Source: Oncomelania hupensis
Taxonomy: Eukaryota > Mollusca > Gastropoda > Littorinimorpha > Pomatiopsidae
DNA: 64,000 bases
NCBI GenBank assembly: GCA_036898135.1
Contig: CM072512.1
Span: 16,223,597-16,287,596 of the forward strand
Direction: 5' to 3'
How positions within the stretch are numbered: the stretch's first letter is position 1; each line of letters begins with the position of its first letter. Under the pieces are notes generated by a model. That model was not told the DNA's origin, did not search any database, and saw only the letters and a program-made list of their open reading frames with translations. The translations under genes were made by a program, and so were the position numbers. Shown piece after piece: positions 47,285 through 57,610 of the stretch.

Positions 47285-50197
47285 TCATTCATCGAAATCA
47301 AATTTGGATTCCACAATGAAACTTACCTTTTCCAGAAGGTTTTTAAAAGTATTTAAGTTGTTAGCTTTTTTAACATATAATGGTAGTTTGTTCCACAGTG
47401 GTGCAATTCTATGGCTAAAACAGTGCTTTCGTTTGTTAGTACGACAGTGCTGGATAAAAATTTTGTCTTCTGAGTTTCTAGTTTTGCCTCCATCATAAAA
47501 CTTAAAGAATGTATTAGCATTGACTTTGTCGATGTTATTTAATATTTTGTATGTTTGTATAAGATCACCTCTAACTCTTCTAAATTTCAAACTCGGAAGG
47601 CCTAGTTTCTTTAGTCTTTTTTTGTAAGGCAGATTTTTCAAGGATTTTACCAATTTTGTTGCTCTTCGCTGCACTTTTTCAATCACTGACGATTGTCTTT
47701 TCAGTAGTGGTGACCATACAGCATTTGCATATTCCACATGAGGTCGGACAAGTGTCTTATACAGACATGTTAACGTATCTTTATCAAGGCAGGTGAAAGA
47801 TCTTCGGATAATCCCCAGCATTTTATTTGCCTTTGCAATTGCATTATTAATATGTTTATCAAATTTTAACTCTTTATCAAAAGTGACCCCCAGATCCTTT
47901 TCTTCGGTACAGCTGTCAATTGACACTCTCAGACCATCAGCTGTCATATAATATTCATGGCAAGAAATTTTCCTACCAAATTTTAATACCTTGCATTTGG
48001 AATTATTAAAATGAAGTTGCCACTTATCAGACCATTTACCAAGATTATTTATATCGGACTGTAGCTTAAGACTCTCACTGGACAAGTTATATAGTTTTGT
48101 GTCATCAGCAAAAATTTTACAGCTGCTGGACACCTCATCTGGTAAATCATTTATAAAAATAGTAAATAAAACCGGACCCAAAATGCTACCTTGAGGTATA
48201 CCACTTAACACAGGAGCTTCTGAAGAGAAACTGTCACCAACTCTCACCCGCTGGTTTCTCTCAGACAAAAAGTTCCCAATCCATTGGCACACCTTCCCAG
48301 TGATACCATATGATTCGATTTTTGTTAAAAGTCTAGCATGTGGGACAGAGTCAAATGCCTTTTTAAAATCCAGATACAGCACATCAAACCCCTCACCATC
48401 ATCTAACATACCCGTAAAATCTTCCATGACTTCTAATAGCTGAGTCACACATGACCTACCATTTCTGAAACCATGCTGGCAATCTGTATACAGTGAGCAT
48501 AGATTCATATGGTCCACCACCGCATCTCGCACAAAAGACTCCAGGACTTTGCAAATGATGCATGTGAGACTCACTGGCCTATAGTTACCCGCTTCTACCC
48601 GACTGCCCTTTTTAAAAAGAGCAGTGACATTGGCTTTTTTCCAGTCTGCCGGAACAGTGCCATCATCTAATGATTTATTAAAAAGTAGGCACAAAGGAAC
48701 TGACAACTCTTCACTAGCCTCTTTTAACACTCTGGGCGGGATACCATCAGGGCCAAACGCTTTACATGGGTCTAGTTTAGCTAGTTTTTCCTGCACAGCT
48801 TTAGGTGTTATAAGGATCTCAGTTAGACTTACACCATCTGATCTAGATCCAGGATCTAATTTAGGTATGTTTTTTAAGTCTTCTTTTGTAAAAACACTGG
48901 AAAAAAAGTCATTTAAAATATTTGCCTTTTCCTCCTCACTGACTGCCATACCTCCATCCTCTTTCCTCAAAGAGCTGATGCCAGAAGACACCTTCGTCTT
49001 GGATTGAATGTATTTCCAAAAAACCTTTGGGTTTTCTTTACATGTACTTGCAATTTTAAATTCATAATTCATTTTTGCCTTTTTCACCCCTCTTGTGCAT
49101 TCATTTCTTGCTTTTATATACCGTTGATAATCGACACCATCTTGAGTTTCTAAATATTTCTTGTATAAAGTATGCTTTTTCTTTACCTTTTTTAAACACG
49201 ATTTCTTAAACCATGCAGGCGCCAAAGTAGATCTCGACTGTCCTCTTGACCTTGGTACATGTTTTTCCATTGCTAATAAAATGTTATTTTTTATATATAA
49301 CCAACTTTCTTCCACATTTTGTTCTTTTATTTTATTCCAATCAACTGCTTTTAAAGTTTGCCTTAAATCATTATAGTTTCCTTTCTTAAAATTAAAATGT
49401 TCATTATTTTTCCTTTTCTGTACTATTTCAAAAACATTTAAATCAAATACAAGCACATCATGATCACTTTTTCCCAGTGGACATAAATGTTCAATATCAG
49501 AAATAACTTCTGCATCATTTACTAAAACCAGGTCTAAAAGACTTGGTTTCTGCCCTTCTCTCCTCCGTGTTGGTTTACTCACCATTTGAATCAAATACGC
49601 ATCCCTAATACATTCAACAAACTGCTGCTCTCTAGTGCTGGTAACCCCATTTTTCCAGTCAATTGTGGGAAAATTGAAGTCTCCCATAATGCATATATGG
49701 TCAAAGTGTTTGATTTGATCAGATACTAATAGATCCATTAATTTACCAATATTTTCCTCAGATGAGTTTGGATGTCTGTACACACATCCCAACAGCACAC
49801 TGTGACCATTTTTATTTTTAAAATGGCACCAAGTGCTTTCTTCAACATTAGCCTTATTTAGTTCTTCACATGCCTGAGGATACAGGTCTTCTCTAATATA
49901 TATTACAGCACCCAGTTTTGGATTTTCATTCATAAAGCACTCAAATCCTGGTATATTATATTCTGCTTCACAAACACCTGATTGATTCTTAGCAATTATT
50001 TCAGTGAGAGCAATAACACTAACATTCCTTTCCTCTATAAGCTGTAATAATTCAATTTTCTTGTTTAAAAAACTGTCAAGATTTGAGTACAGAACAGTGC
50101 AGTTTTGCACACCTTTGAGCTTAATACTACAATTAAAATCCTTACAATCTATGCAGTCTTTGTGTTGTGTAAAACTATGTACAGTGTGACTGTCAGG
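47285..50197 (-). CDS. LINE ORF2: endonuclease and reverse transcriptase
   Basis: An APE endonuclease (VLYSNLDSFLNKK, IALTEI, VYRHPNSSEEN, MGDFNFPTIDW, GKSDHDVLVF) is followed by reverse transcriptase (KAFGPDGIPPRVLK, GNYRPVSLTCIICK, QHGFRNGRSC, LDFKKAFDSVPH, SGIPQGSILGP, catalytic FADDTKLY) and a C-terminal domain (RPHVEYANAVWSPLLK). The frame is open for about 970 codons to 47285. No ATG begins it: the frame opens right after the in-frame TGA that closes ORF1 (50198-50200). Expression would need readthrough or reinitiation at a non-ATG codon. The EN and RT catalytic words are intact. Confidence 0.93.
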   Translation of the reverse strand, partial: PDSHTVHSFTQHKDCIDCKDFNCSIKLKGVQNCTVLYSNLDSFLNKKIELLQLIEERNVSVIALTEIIAKNQSGVCEAEYNIPGFECFMNENPKLGAVIYIREDLYPQACEELNKANVEESTWCHFKNKNGHSVLLGCVYRHPNSSEENIGKLMDLLVSDQIKHFDHICIMGDFNFPTIDWKNGVTSTREQQFVECIRDAYLIQMVSKPTRRREGQKPSLLDLVLVNDAEVISDIEHLCPLGKSDHDVLVFDLNVFEIVQKRKNNEHFNFKKGNYNDLRQTLKAVDWNKIKEQNVEESWLYIKNNILLAMEKHVPRSRGQSRSTLAPAWFKKSCLKKVKKKHTLYKKYLETQDGVDYQRYIKARNECTRGVKKAKMNYEFKIASTCKENPKVFWKYIQSKTKVSSGISSLRKEDGGMAVSEEEKANILNDFFSSVFTKEDLKNIPKLDPGSRSDGVSLTEILITPKAVQEKLAKLDPCKAFGPDGIPPRVLKEASEELSVPLCLLFNKSLDDGTVPADWKKANVTALFKKGSRVEAGNYRPVSLTCIICKVLESFVRDAVVDHMNLCSLYTDCQHGFRNGRSCVTQLLEVMEDFTGMLDDGEGFDVLYLDFKKAFDSVPHARLLTKIESYGITGKVCQWIGNFLSERNQRVRVGDSFSSEAPVLSGIPQGSILGPVLFTIFINDLPDEVSSSCKIFADDTKLYNLSSESLKLQSDINNLGKWSDKWQLHFNNSKCKVLKFGRKISCHEYYMTADGLRVSIDSCTEEKDLGVTFDKELKFDKHINNAIAKANKMLGIIRRSFTCLDKDTLTCLYKTLVRPHVEYANAVWSPLLKRQSSVIEKVQRRATKLVKSLKNLPYKKRLKKLGLPSLKFRRVRGDLIQTYKILNNIDKVNANTFFKFYDGGKTRNSEDKIFIQHCRTNKRKHCFSHRIAPLWNKLPLYVKKANNLNTFKNLLEKVSFIVESKFDFDE

Positions 50198-50795
50198 TCA
50201 ATGTTCTGTATTTGAATCCCCCCTCCCCTTCTCTTCTTTCCCTCTTCCCTGCCCTATGTCTTTGTCCTGCAGCTGATTCCTCTTCATTATCCTTCCATTT
50301 CTAATAATCCAGTCATGTTCCCCTGTGTCTTTTTTTTTCTGTTCAAGCTGTTCTTTCAGTTCTCTATGTTTTTGTCTTTGTTTTGGAGTGAAGTCTTGAT
50401 TAAAGAAAACCCTCTTGTTATGTTCAACCCCTTTGTTCAGGTTGAAAGAACCTCTCAAAATGCTTGATTTTGCTGCCTCATTTTTTACTTTAAACTTTAA
50501 CAGGCGTGGCCTGCCAGGAGCGTTTGAGCGCAGACGGACTACGTCTACAAGCGTCTCATCCGCGAGACTTGAGTCCATCTTCGCTATTATACTTTTCAGT
50601 CTGATCAGATCATCTTTCAACTTATTTTCTTCCCCCTCTTTGTCGCTTTCTGGCAACCCCACCACCATCACGTTGAGCTTTCTTTTCTCCACCTCAGCGC
50701 GCTCATCCAGTGCGTCCGCCAACTTTCTCTCAACTGCTTTTTCTATCTTCTCTTCAAGAGAAAGGATGGTCTCACTAGGCAGTTCAAGTGCTGTT
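50198..50795 (-). CDS. LINE ORF1, 5' truncated
   Basis: A basic, helical ORF1 protein with a coiled-coil start (LSLEEKIEKAVERKL) and an RRM-like core (LNVMVVGLPESDKEG, VVRLRSNAPGRPRLLKFKV, RVFFNQDFTPKQRQ). Its beginning is missing. It stops at TGA 50198-50200 in the same frame as ORF2. The open frame continues past 50795 only as the antisense of the neighbouring host exon. Confidence 0.8.
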
Positions 50796-50804
50796 TGGCG
50801 GCGA

Positions 50805-53800
50805 ATGTATGAGCAGTATGAAACAGTGCTGAAAGCGAAAGCTGAAAAAATCAAGGATTTAAAGAAAAAAATTAACCTTTTGGCCTTAGATAGATGGTGA
50901 GATACTGCGCTTGTTGCACTGAACTTCTAGACTTAGTGTAGATTGTGTAGTACAGTAGTACTAGCATGCCGGAAGAAATCTGAGAGCAATCTTCAGAACT
51001 TTCAATATATAAATGGATGCTAGTTAAAATGAAGAAACACTAAGGCCACACTTTCTAATGATTCTTCCTTGAAAACGAATATTTTAGTGAACGTCTTGAC
51101 CGTTTTTACGTTTAGCATTTTAATTGGTGCACATCAACCTGTTGATTTGTGTATGCTGCCATGCAAATAATAATACTATGTCACCTAGGTACCAAGAGGA
51201 GCTACCTCTAACAATTGCTAGCAGAAAGGAAAAGTACATCACCAAAGAGGAACTTGCAAAGCTTATGACATGGAAACTTATCGTGAGTAAATATTATTTC
51301 CAGTGTAAACACTAAACTGCACCTAAGCGAGTATTATAACTGTTACAAGAGGAAGGCGATTTAAATCGTTACAACAGTTTTGAAAGAAAACATGTTAAAG
51401 CAAGTCGAACGTCATTTTTTAAATATAACTTTTACACTATATAGAAATCAGAATGATCTTAAAAGTTTATTGTTCCACATTATTGAAGTAAAAGCTAACA
51501 GCTGGGTGTGCAAGCAGCTTAAATATCCCGTGGAGCCCTAGATAATGTCGCTAACACTAGTAACAGAGGGGCTATTAATGCGGTCATTGAGTGTTACACG
51601 TAATTCTTTCTCCTATCTTGTAACTTGAAACTTGTTGGGGCACCACAGATGATCGTTTTACCAGCGTACTCCATCTTTCTCTGTCAGCAGCAATTAACCC
51701 TCTTGGCTTTGCTCAGTGTCAAGCCAGTTTAGTCTCTCAAATGTTGTCCTCCAGCCTCTCATTCTGTCTCCCTCTTCTTCTGCCTCCTTGCACCGTGCGT
51801 TGCAGGATGTTCTTTGCAAGCCCAATGCTCTGGTGACATGACCATACCATCGGAGTTTCTGTTTCTTTACCACTGTGAGCATGTCATCGTGTTGTCCAAT
51901 GGCTTGTGTGATGGTCTTTCAGACTTTGTCGTTGGTGATGTCCTGGATATAGGGAATGTCTTGAAGTCCTCTGTAGCACTTCGTCTCAATGCTTTCTAGT
52001 TATTCTTCATTGTAGATTTGCCGTGAAGGTCCATGTTTCACAAGAGTATAGGAAGATGGAGATTACAAGGGAGCACAGCAACCTTACCTTGGAGTGTAGA
52101 CTGATGGTCCTGTCTTTCCAAATGGGCTTCAACCTTGTCAGGGCAGCAGTTGTTTGTGCTATCCTGGAGAGGATTACCTGCTGGGACCCATTGTCAGATA
52201 CAATTGCTCCTAAATATTTGAAGCTGTGCACCATATTGAGGGATTGGCCATAGACTTTGATGTCCATGATGATACCATTAGAATTGTTGGTCTTCATTTT
52301 GGTCTTCTCTGCACTTATTTCCATTCCAAAAGCTCTGGAGGAAGCCGTTCAAGTTCTTGTTCCCCTCCAGCCAATCCATCAATGTTATCAGCAAAACTGA
52401 GGTTGGAGATTGCTGTACCCCCTATGCTGACTGTGCCTTCATGAACTGCAGGGCCATCTGACATGATGAGCTCCAGTAAGATGTTAAGAGTGTTGAGGAG
52501 AGTAGGTATCCTTAATGCACGCCAATTCTCCTGTCTAATTGTAATTCACAGCAACACATTGAGCAGGAGTGAGATTTAGCAGTCGCCCGAGGTGACTTAA
52601 AACCGGCTCGGGCGACCTCACTTTATAATTGAGCCAGGCGGCGACCTAAAAAAAATGATACTACTTGCAGACTTTTAGAAGCTCGGTCCGAAGCGAGAGC
52701 ATTTTTAGGTCACTTTTCATCTACTACGAGTATGAAGCATATGCGAGCGTTATTTCCCTTTGCCTACTTCCCTTTCGCGCCAAGCGCGCTGTCTGCTTTG
52801 TTTGTGTATTGTCAAAATTTGTGTTTTATATGTGAACGATTGTCGGGCTGCCTAAAAACCATGCGGGCTACCTCACTTTACTTACTAGCTAGCCCGGCGG
52901 GCTAATTAGTCTCCTGGGTTAAATCTCACCCCTGTTGAGATTTGTTGGTTATGCTCCACTGGGTTGGGTTGTGTGAACCTGTATTCCGAGGGGGATAGTC
53001 CACTTCCTGCATTCTTATGGCAGACAATAATTAAATGCTCAGACAAGAAGTTTAGACTAAGATACTATAAATATCGGACATTACAAATGTATGAATATAT
53101 ACATAAGCAAGTACAGTAATCTCTTAGCATGAGTTAGACTGGCATTTTGATCTAGGACACAGTATAGTGTGTTTAAACCATGTTGTACTAACATGCTCGG
53201 TGCAAATAATAAATATATTCGGCTGAATTTCGTTTTACTGTCATTCACTTTTTGTGCTTTATTTGCAGAGGGGGAAATTTCGTCCCAAACTGCAGCAGAT
53301 GGTTTTAGAAAACACTGAAGAAAAGGTGGAGACTGCTAGCAAGAAGGCATTCAAAGCGATACCTAATCTGCAAGAAGCCATTGGCTTTCTGTGTGTGTTA
53401 AAGGCTGTCGGGCCAGCTACTGCTTCAGGTTTGTGGTCTTTATTATAAATGAAAAAAAAAAGAGGGAAAATGCAAAGTGCAGGTATACTGTTGTGGTGGG
53501 ATTTGCCAGCTGTAGTGTGTACTCCCTCAATAAGCCAACCTTTTTATATTTTATGGAAAGGTTCACTACTAAAAGCGCCGATGAACATGTAGAAAGAGGA
53601 AATACAACTCTTTGGAGTTCCCAATGAAGATGTCTAATTGCTTTTGACCATAGTTCATCATACAATGCCTTATACTTCAGTGGTAGGATTGTCTTTACAG
53701 TTATACAGTTCTTTATGAATATAAAGTGAATTATACGATATCAAGAAATGATAACAATACAAGAATTTTCTTTTCAAATCTGCACAACAAACTGAAATAT

Positions 53801-53976
53801 TCCTTGCTTAAAATTTGCAGCCATACTGGCAGCTGGTGCCCCAAAGCATGCTCCATTCATGGCTGATGAATGCATGATGGCGATTCCTGGCCTGCAGCCC
53901 ATCAAGTATACAGTGCCTGCTTACTTGGAGTATGCCAAAGAGGTGGCTATGATCAACCAGAACCTCCAGGAGCAAG
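50805..53976 (+). CDS. Conserved helix-hairpin-helix-type protein, 4 exons seen, 3' end missing
   Basis: Exons: 50805-50896 (ATG 50805), 51189-51282, 53269-53428, 53821-53976. Introns are GT-AG with phases 2, 0, 1 and 1. The protein reads on from a basic N-terminal helix (YETVLKAKAEKIKDL) through ITKEELAKLMTWKL, RGKFRPKLQQ and AIGFLCVLKAVGPATAS to AILAAGAPKHAPFMADE and GLQPIKYTVPAYLEY. The GPATASAILAAGAP stretch resembles the hairpin of HhH DNA-glycosylase-like domains. I recall similar uncharacterised animal and fungal proteins but cannot name a function. After 53976 the frame is phase 1. A possible terminal exon at 55143-55159 (stop TAG) would give 172 aa, but relatives probably continue. 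The true start could lie upstream: the LINE ends within ~10 bp of the ATG. Confidence 0.78.
51605..52520 (-). pseudogene. RTE-like LINE fragment in intron 2 of the HhH gene
   Basis: Minus-strand frames hold the end of RT (SFKYLGAIVSDNGSQ, SKVRLLCSLVISIFLYSCE) and the C-terminus (KKQKLRWYGHVTRALGL, RGWRTTFERLNW), separated by frameshifts. The 3' terminus matches the short fragments at 24180 and 29476. Confidence 0.88.
52564..52934. mobile_element. Non-autonomous hAT-like element (371 bp)
   Basis: The ends CAGGAGTGAGATTTA (52564) and TAAATCTCACCCCTG (to 52934) are inverted copies with one mismatch. TTGAG flanks both sides (5-bp duplication). In intron 2 of the HhH gene. Confidence 0.78.
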
Positions 53977-54054
53977 GTAAATGTTACCCCAGTTGTACCG
54001 ACTTGTAAAGAACTGTTTCTTTATTGTCCCTCATCTTGCTGTACGGTAAAAATT

Positions 54055-54635
54055 ACCCCCGTTGGGGTGCCGGGGGTTTCAGTATAAATAGTATCCCCAC
54101 TTTCTGGAAATTTAGTGCTTTAAATTCCCACTGTCGCTGTCTTTCTCATTTGCTCTTTCTCATTCGTGCTCTGTTCTATCAATCTGCTATACTATCGTCT
54201 TCTTCGCTAGACCAGTCTCCTACCTTTTTTTTTGAAAACTCTTCCGGGACAAGACTCCTTGTTTGTGTATGAGGTCTGTTGGATCAGCTTGGGAATATTG
54301 GACGCTTTCTGCCAGGTGGTCACTAGGGCTTCCTATGATGTTATTATTTAGCAATATAGGCATTTTATATGTATGTGTTTTGTTGATAATTTATAATGAT
54401 GTTTGTATTCTATTTTGTTTTTGTAAACGGGGGGGTTCGATAAGTTGGGGTGAAGCCTCAGCAGTCCCCTGCGTGGGATGTCTTTATTGTAAAGTGACTG
54501 GCTGGTAGAGGGCATTCAGTTTTCCCACTAGGGTTGTTTTAGCAGATCTTTTATGCGGATTGGGGGTTGTCCGGTCCTGATTTGGCTCGGAAGAGTCCGC
54601 TGGACCTAAAGCAACAATTATGTAATGTAATGTAA
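54055..54635 (+). repeat. R580 retroposon copy 11 (full length, with target duplication)
   Basis: 581 bp between two exact copies of TGTACGGTAAAAATT (54040-54054, 54636-54650). The 5' end is ACCCCCGTTGGGGTGCCGGG; TATAAATAG begins about 28 bp in. The 3' end is ATGTAATGTAATG. Confidence 0.95.
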
Positions 54636-54896
54636 TGTACGGTAAAAATTGGATGGATATTTTTTTTATATAAAAGATGGGAGATTGAACTAAGACAACA
54701 CTTGTAGTGATAGAGGAATAGTTCAAAATGTTTTCCCCAAATCAACAATCAGGCTCAAAGCGTGGCGATTTTTACCAACATATATGCTGTCATGTTTTCA
54801 GTCACTCTTACACACACAACAAACACATCTATCACTCAAACAAGTGGTGTACAAACAGGGATATCGCTATTAGAAGATGGAGAGAGAATCCGATTT

Positions 54897-55090
54897 TTTT
54901 TTTTTTAAATTTTAGATTGACTGCATCCTATACCTTTATTGAAGAGAGGGAGGAAACCTGAGCACCCATAGAAAACCCTCACTGACCTCAATGGTCTCAT
55001 ACCTAAAGCACATGAGTTTGCCCCTAACAGGAATCGAACCAGCGACCTTCAGCACAGAAAACCGGCGACTGACCCATGTATAGTTTTCTG
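54897..55090 (-). repeat. tRNA-derived SINE, different family
   Basis: On the minus strand a B box GGTTCGATTCC (55030-55040) is followed by a body with GGTGCTCAGGTTTCCTCCC, a LINE-type 3' sequence common in animal SINEs, and a poly-A-like end (54893-54905 as T-run). The A box is weaker. Confidence 0.65.
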
Positions 55091-55393
55091 CAAATGTTCG
55101 CATTGCATTAAAATTTAAATTTTTTTTTTTTTTTTTTTACAGCCAATGCATTGCTGTAGTAGTGACAGTTCCACATTATCAGCCTTTAGGTAGTAGATAG
55201 ATACTCGGTGCTTACAGGGTCCAGCGGACTGCCAAGAGCCGAATCAGGACCACACAAAATTAAGTAAAATCAGACTAAACTGTTAACATTTAACTATGAT
55301 AAAAGATGTAAATAAAATAAGTCTCCCAATAAAATCCAACCAAGAATACAAAACAAGACGATATGATTTATATGCAATAAAACAAACCGACAT

Positions 55394-57610
55394 TTAAAAA
55401 TTGAAACAGGTGTTGACTATTGCATACTTTAAAAAGCTCATTAAAAGGTATTGAACCAAAATATATTTCCCTTTCATCAACCAGATCAGCACATTCAGAC
55501 ATAAAATGGCAAACGGAAAAGGATTTGTCACATGTTCTCTTTTCAAAAGGAAACTATGGGTGACATAAGTATGCCCAATATGAAGGCGAGCCAATACAGT
55601 TTCTTCTTTGCGGGTGGATGCAAAGTTAGGCAAAGAAGCAGACAAATCTGGAAGAATTTGAAAGTTATTGATTTGATTAGACCATTCAGTCTGCCACAGC
55701 CATTTACAATAAGATCCAGTCATACAACGCAGGTCAGAGTATGGAACAAACTGGAAAATCTCTGAATGGAAAACTAGATGCAGAGCTTATTTAGCTGCTT
55801 TGTCCACTGCAATATTGCCGCGGATGCCCATGTGACTAGGTACCCAACTAAAAACTATCTTTTTACCCTCCTGTGTGGAGGTCATGGATCTCTGCCAGAA
55901 AAGGGTGCGATATCTTTCTCGTGGAAAGAACCTGAAGTGCTGAAAGTGAATCAGAAATGATTAAAAACAAGGTTCTTTTGGACTGATAAACCTGTTTCAG
56001 AGCTAGATGAATTGCCTTGAGCTCAGCTGTATAGACAGAACAAAAATCAGGTACGAATACAAATATGATCACTTTATTATCTCAATCAAAGAGAAATTCA
56101 CACATGGTGCCAGATATAAATGTTACAAGACGATAAAGGACAGTATAACAACAATAAACAGTAAAACAGGATAAAAGTATAGACGCTGTTGCAAAGGATG
56201 GTCTCGGTGTCTCCCAGAGACTGACGCAGCAGCAACTGAACCTCCTTTCTTCGACCCCTCTGTAAAAAGTTTCTCATATCCCTTATACAATGAACATAGT
56301 TCGAGATAAAGTTGCTTATAAACAGTTTCGGAAGTTTCTGTCTTTTTGAAGGATGTGATAGTGAAGTTGATAATGGGGTTGATGAGGTTCCAAGGTGGAA
56401 ATACAGTTAGCAATATTATTGATCATCATTAACAGAGTCAACAGCTATGCCTGCAGTGTCAAAGTGAGGACGTATTATGATACCAAAAGGAGGAATTTCT
56501 GTCGGTTTGTTGGAGTATTTAAGTGTAAATAACGGGTTTAGAACACAATCATAAGCGGGATTTTCAGGGTTTGCTTTAAGTTCGAGATAATAATTCATGG
56601 CAAGCTGAAGCCTGCGGATCTCCAAGGGAGATTCGCCAGCTGCAGCGTAGAGACTTTCCTTCGGTGAAGTGCGAAATGCCCCCAGACAGATCCGAAGACC
56701 TTGATGATGGATTGGATCCAAGGCTTTCAAATAGGCTTTCCTAGTGGAACCATATATGATGCTACCATAATCCAATTTAGAGTGTACCAGAGAACGATAG
56801 AGGATGAGCAATGTTTGCTTGTTTGCTCCTCAGTCTGTGTGGCTGATAACTTTCAAAACGTTAAGACCTTTCTGGCAGCTTTCCCTCAGGTATTTAATAT
56901 GCGGCAAAAAAGTAAATTTGCTGTCAAAAATAATACCCAAAAATTTTACTTGTCTTAGTGAAATTCGGCCCGCTTGGGCTCGACCTCTGCTTATTACTAG
57001 GGGCAACACTAACTTTCTCTTGAATTTTCACTATCCAACAGACGTTTTTCTAGTGTTTGTGTCAATTCTTTCAGAGAATTCAGAAACGATCCTAAAGCAG
57101 ATTTGTCAGCAACAGAGATCATGGACGAGATAAATTTGAGCATGTTTGGCAAAGTGTTTATTGAGGCCCCTTCAGCAAAACTCGGTTTGTTTGTATCACA
57201 CGGGTTGAGAATATCATACCGTTTTCTTGCCTCTGGAAAGGAGCATCTTTCTTGTGTTCTGATTTTTGGGATCTCAGCCTCCCTGATCCAAGCAGGGCAA
57301 GACTTTGACGATGCAGGAGGGTCTCCCTAGCAATTATAGCACTTTGGAGCACTACTACTGCATTGTTAGCCATGAAAATCTCACCAACTCTTGGAACAGG
57401 TCGGTGTGTTTTTGCATGCCGTGCTACCAAGTCTATACCTCTGGCATTTAAAACAACGCAGTGGCGAAGGTACAAACACAGAAACAGGAATACTTTCGTA
57501 ACAAATGATCACTCTTTTTGGTACTTTAGGTGCGCAAAAGATCAGAAACAGAGTATTAGTAGGTACTTTGTTACCATCTTCGTCTTTTCGTATGACCCTA
57601 TGTGCCTCAG
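55394..57610 (-). pseudogene. Deleted non-LTR retrotransposon: ORF1 zinc knuckle joined to post-RT and RNase H
   Basis: Minus strand, from the right: ORF1 with a CCHC-like knuckle (PLRCFKCQRYRLGSTACK), then in shifted frames a Ser/Lys-rich tail. The RT core is missing: ORF1 runs into the block downstream of it (FLGIIFDSKFTFLPHI; SLVHSKLDYGSIIYGS; CLGAFRTSPKESLY). RNase H (YTAELKAIHLALKQV, ISDSLSALQVL) and a C-terminal block (ARLHIGHTYVTHSFL) follow. Multiple frameshifts. Jockey/Loa-like by these words. The start of ORF1 lies at 59125-59570, separated by a solo LTR. Confidence 0.85.

Larger units (their letters stand above)
47145..50795 (-). mobile_element. CR1/L2-like LINE between TEPSIN and the HhH gene
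   Basis: Minus-strand element with partial ORF1, ORF2 and a 3' end carrying a (GAACT)n tail (plus-strand CAGTT repeats, 47147-47176). The 5' boundary is approximate: ORF1 similarity fades into sequence directly before the ATG at 50805. No target duplication is recognised. It occupies nearly all of the space between the divergent TEPSIN and HhH start codons. Confidence 0.9.
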
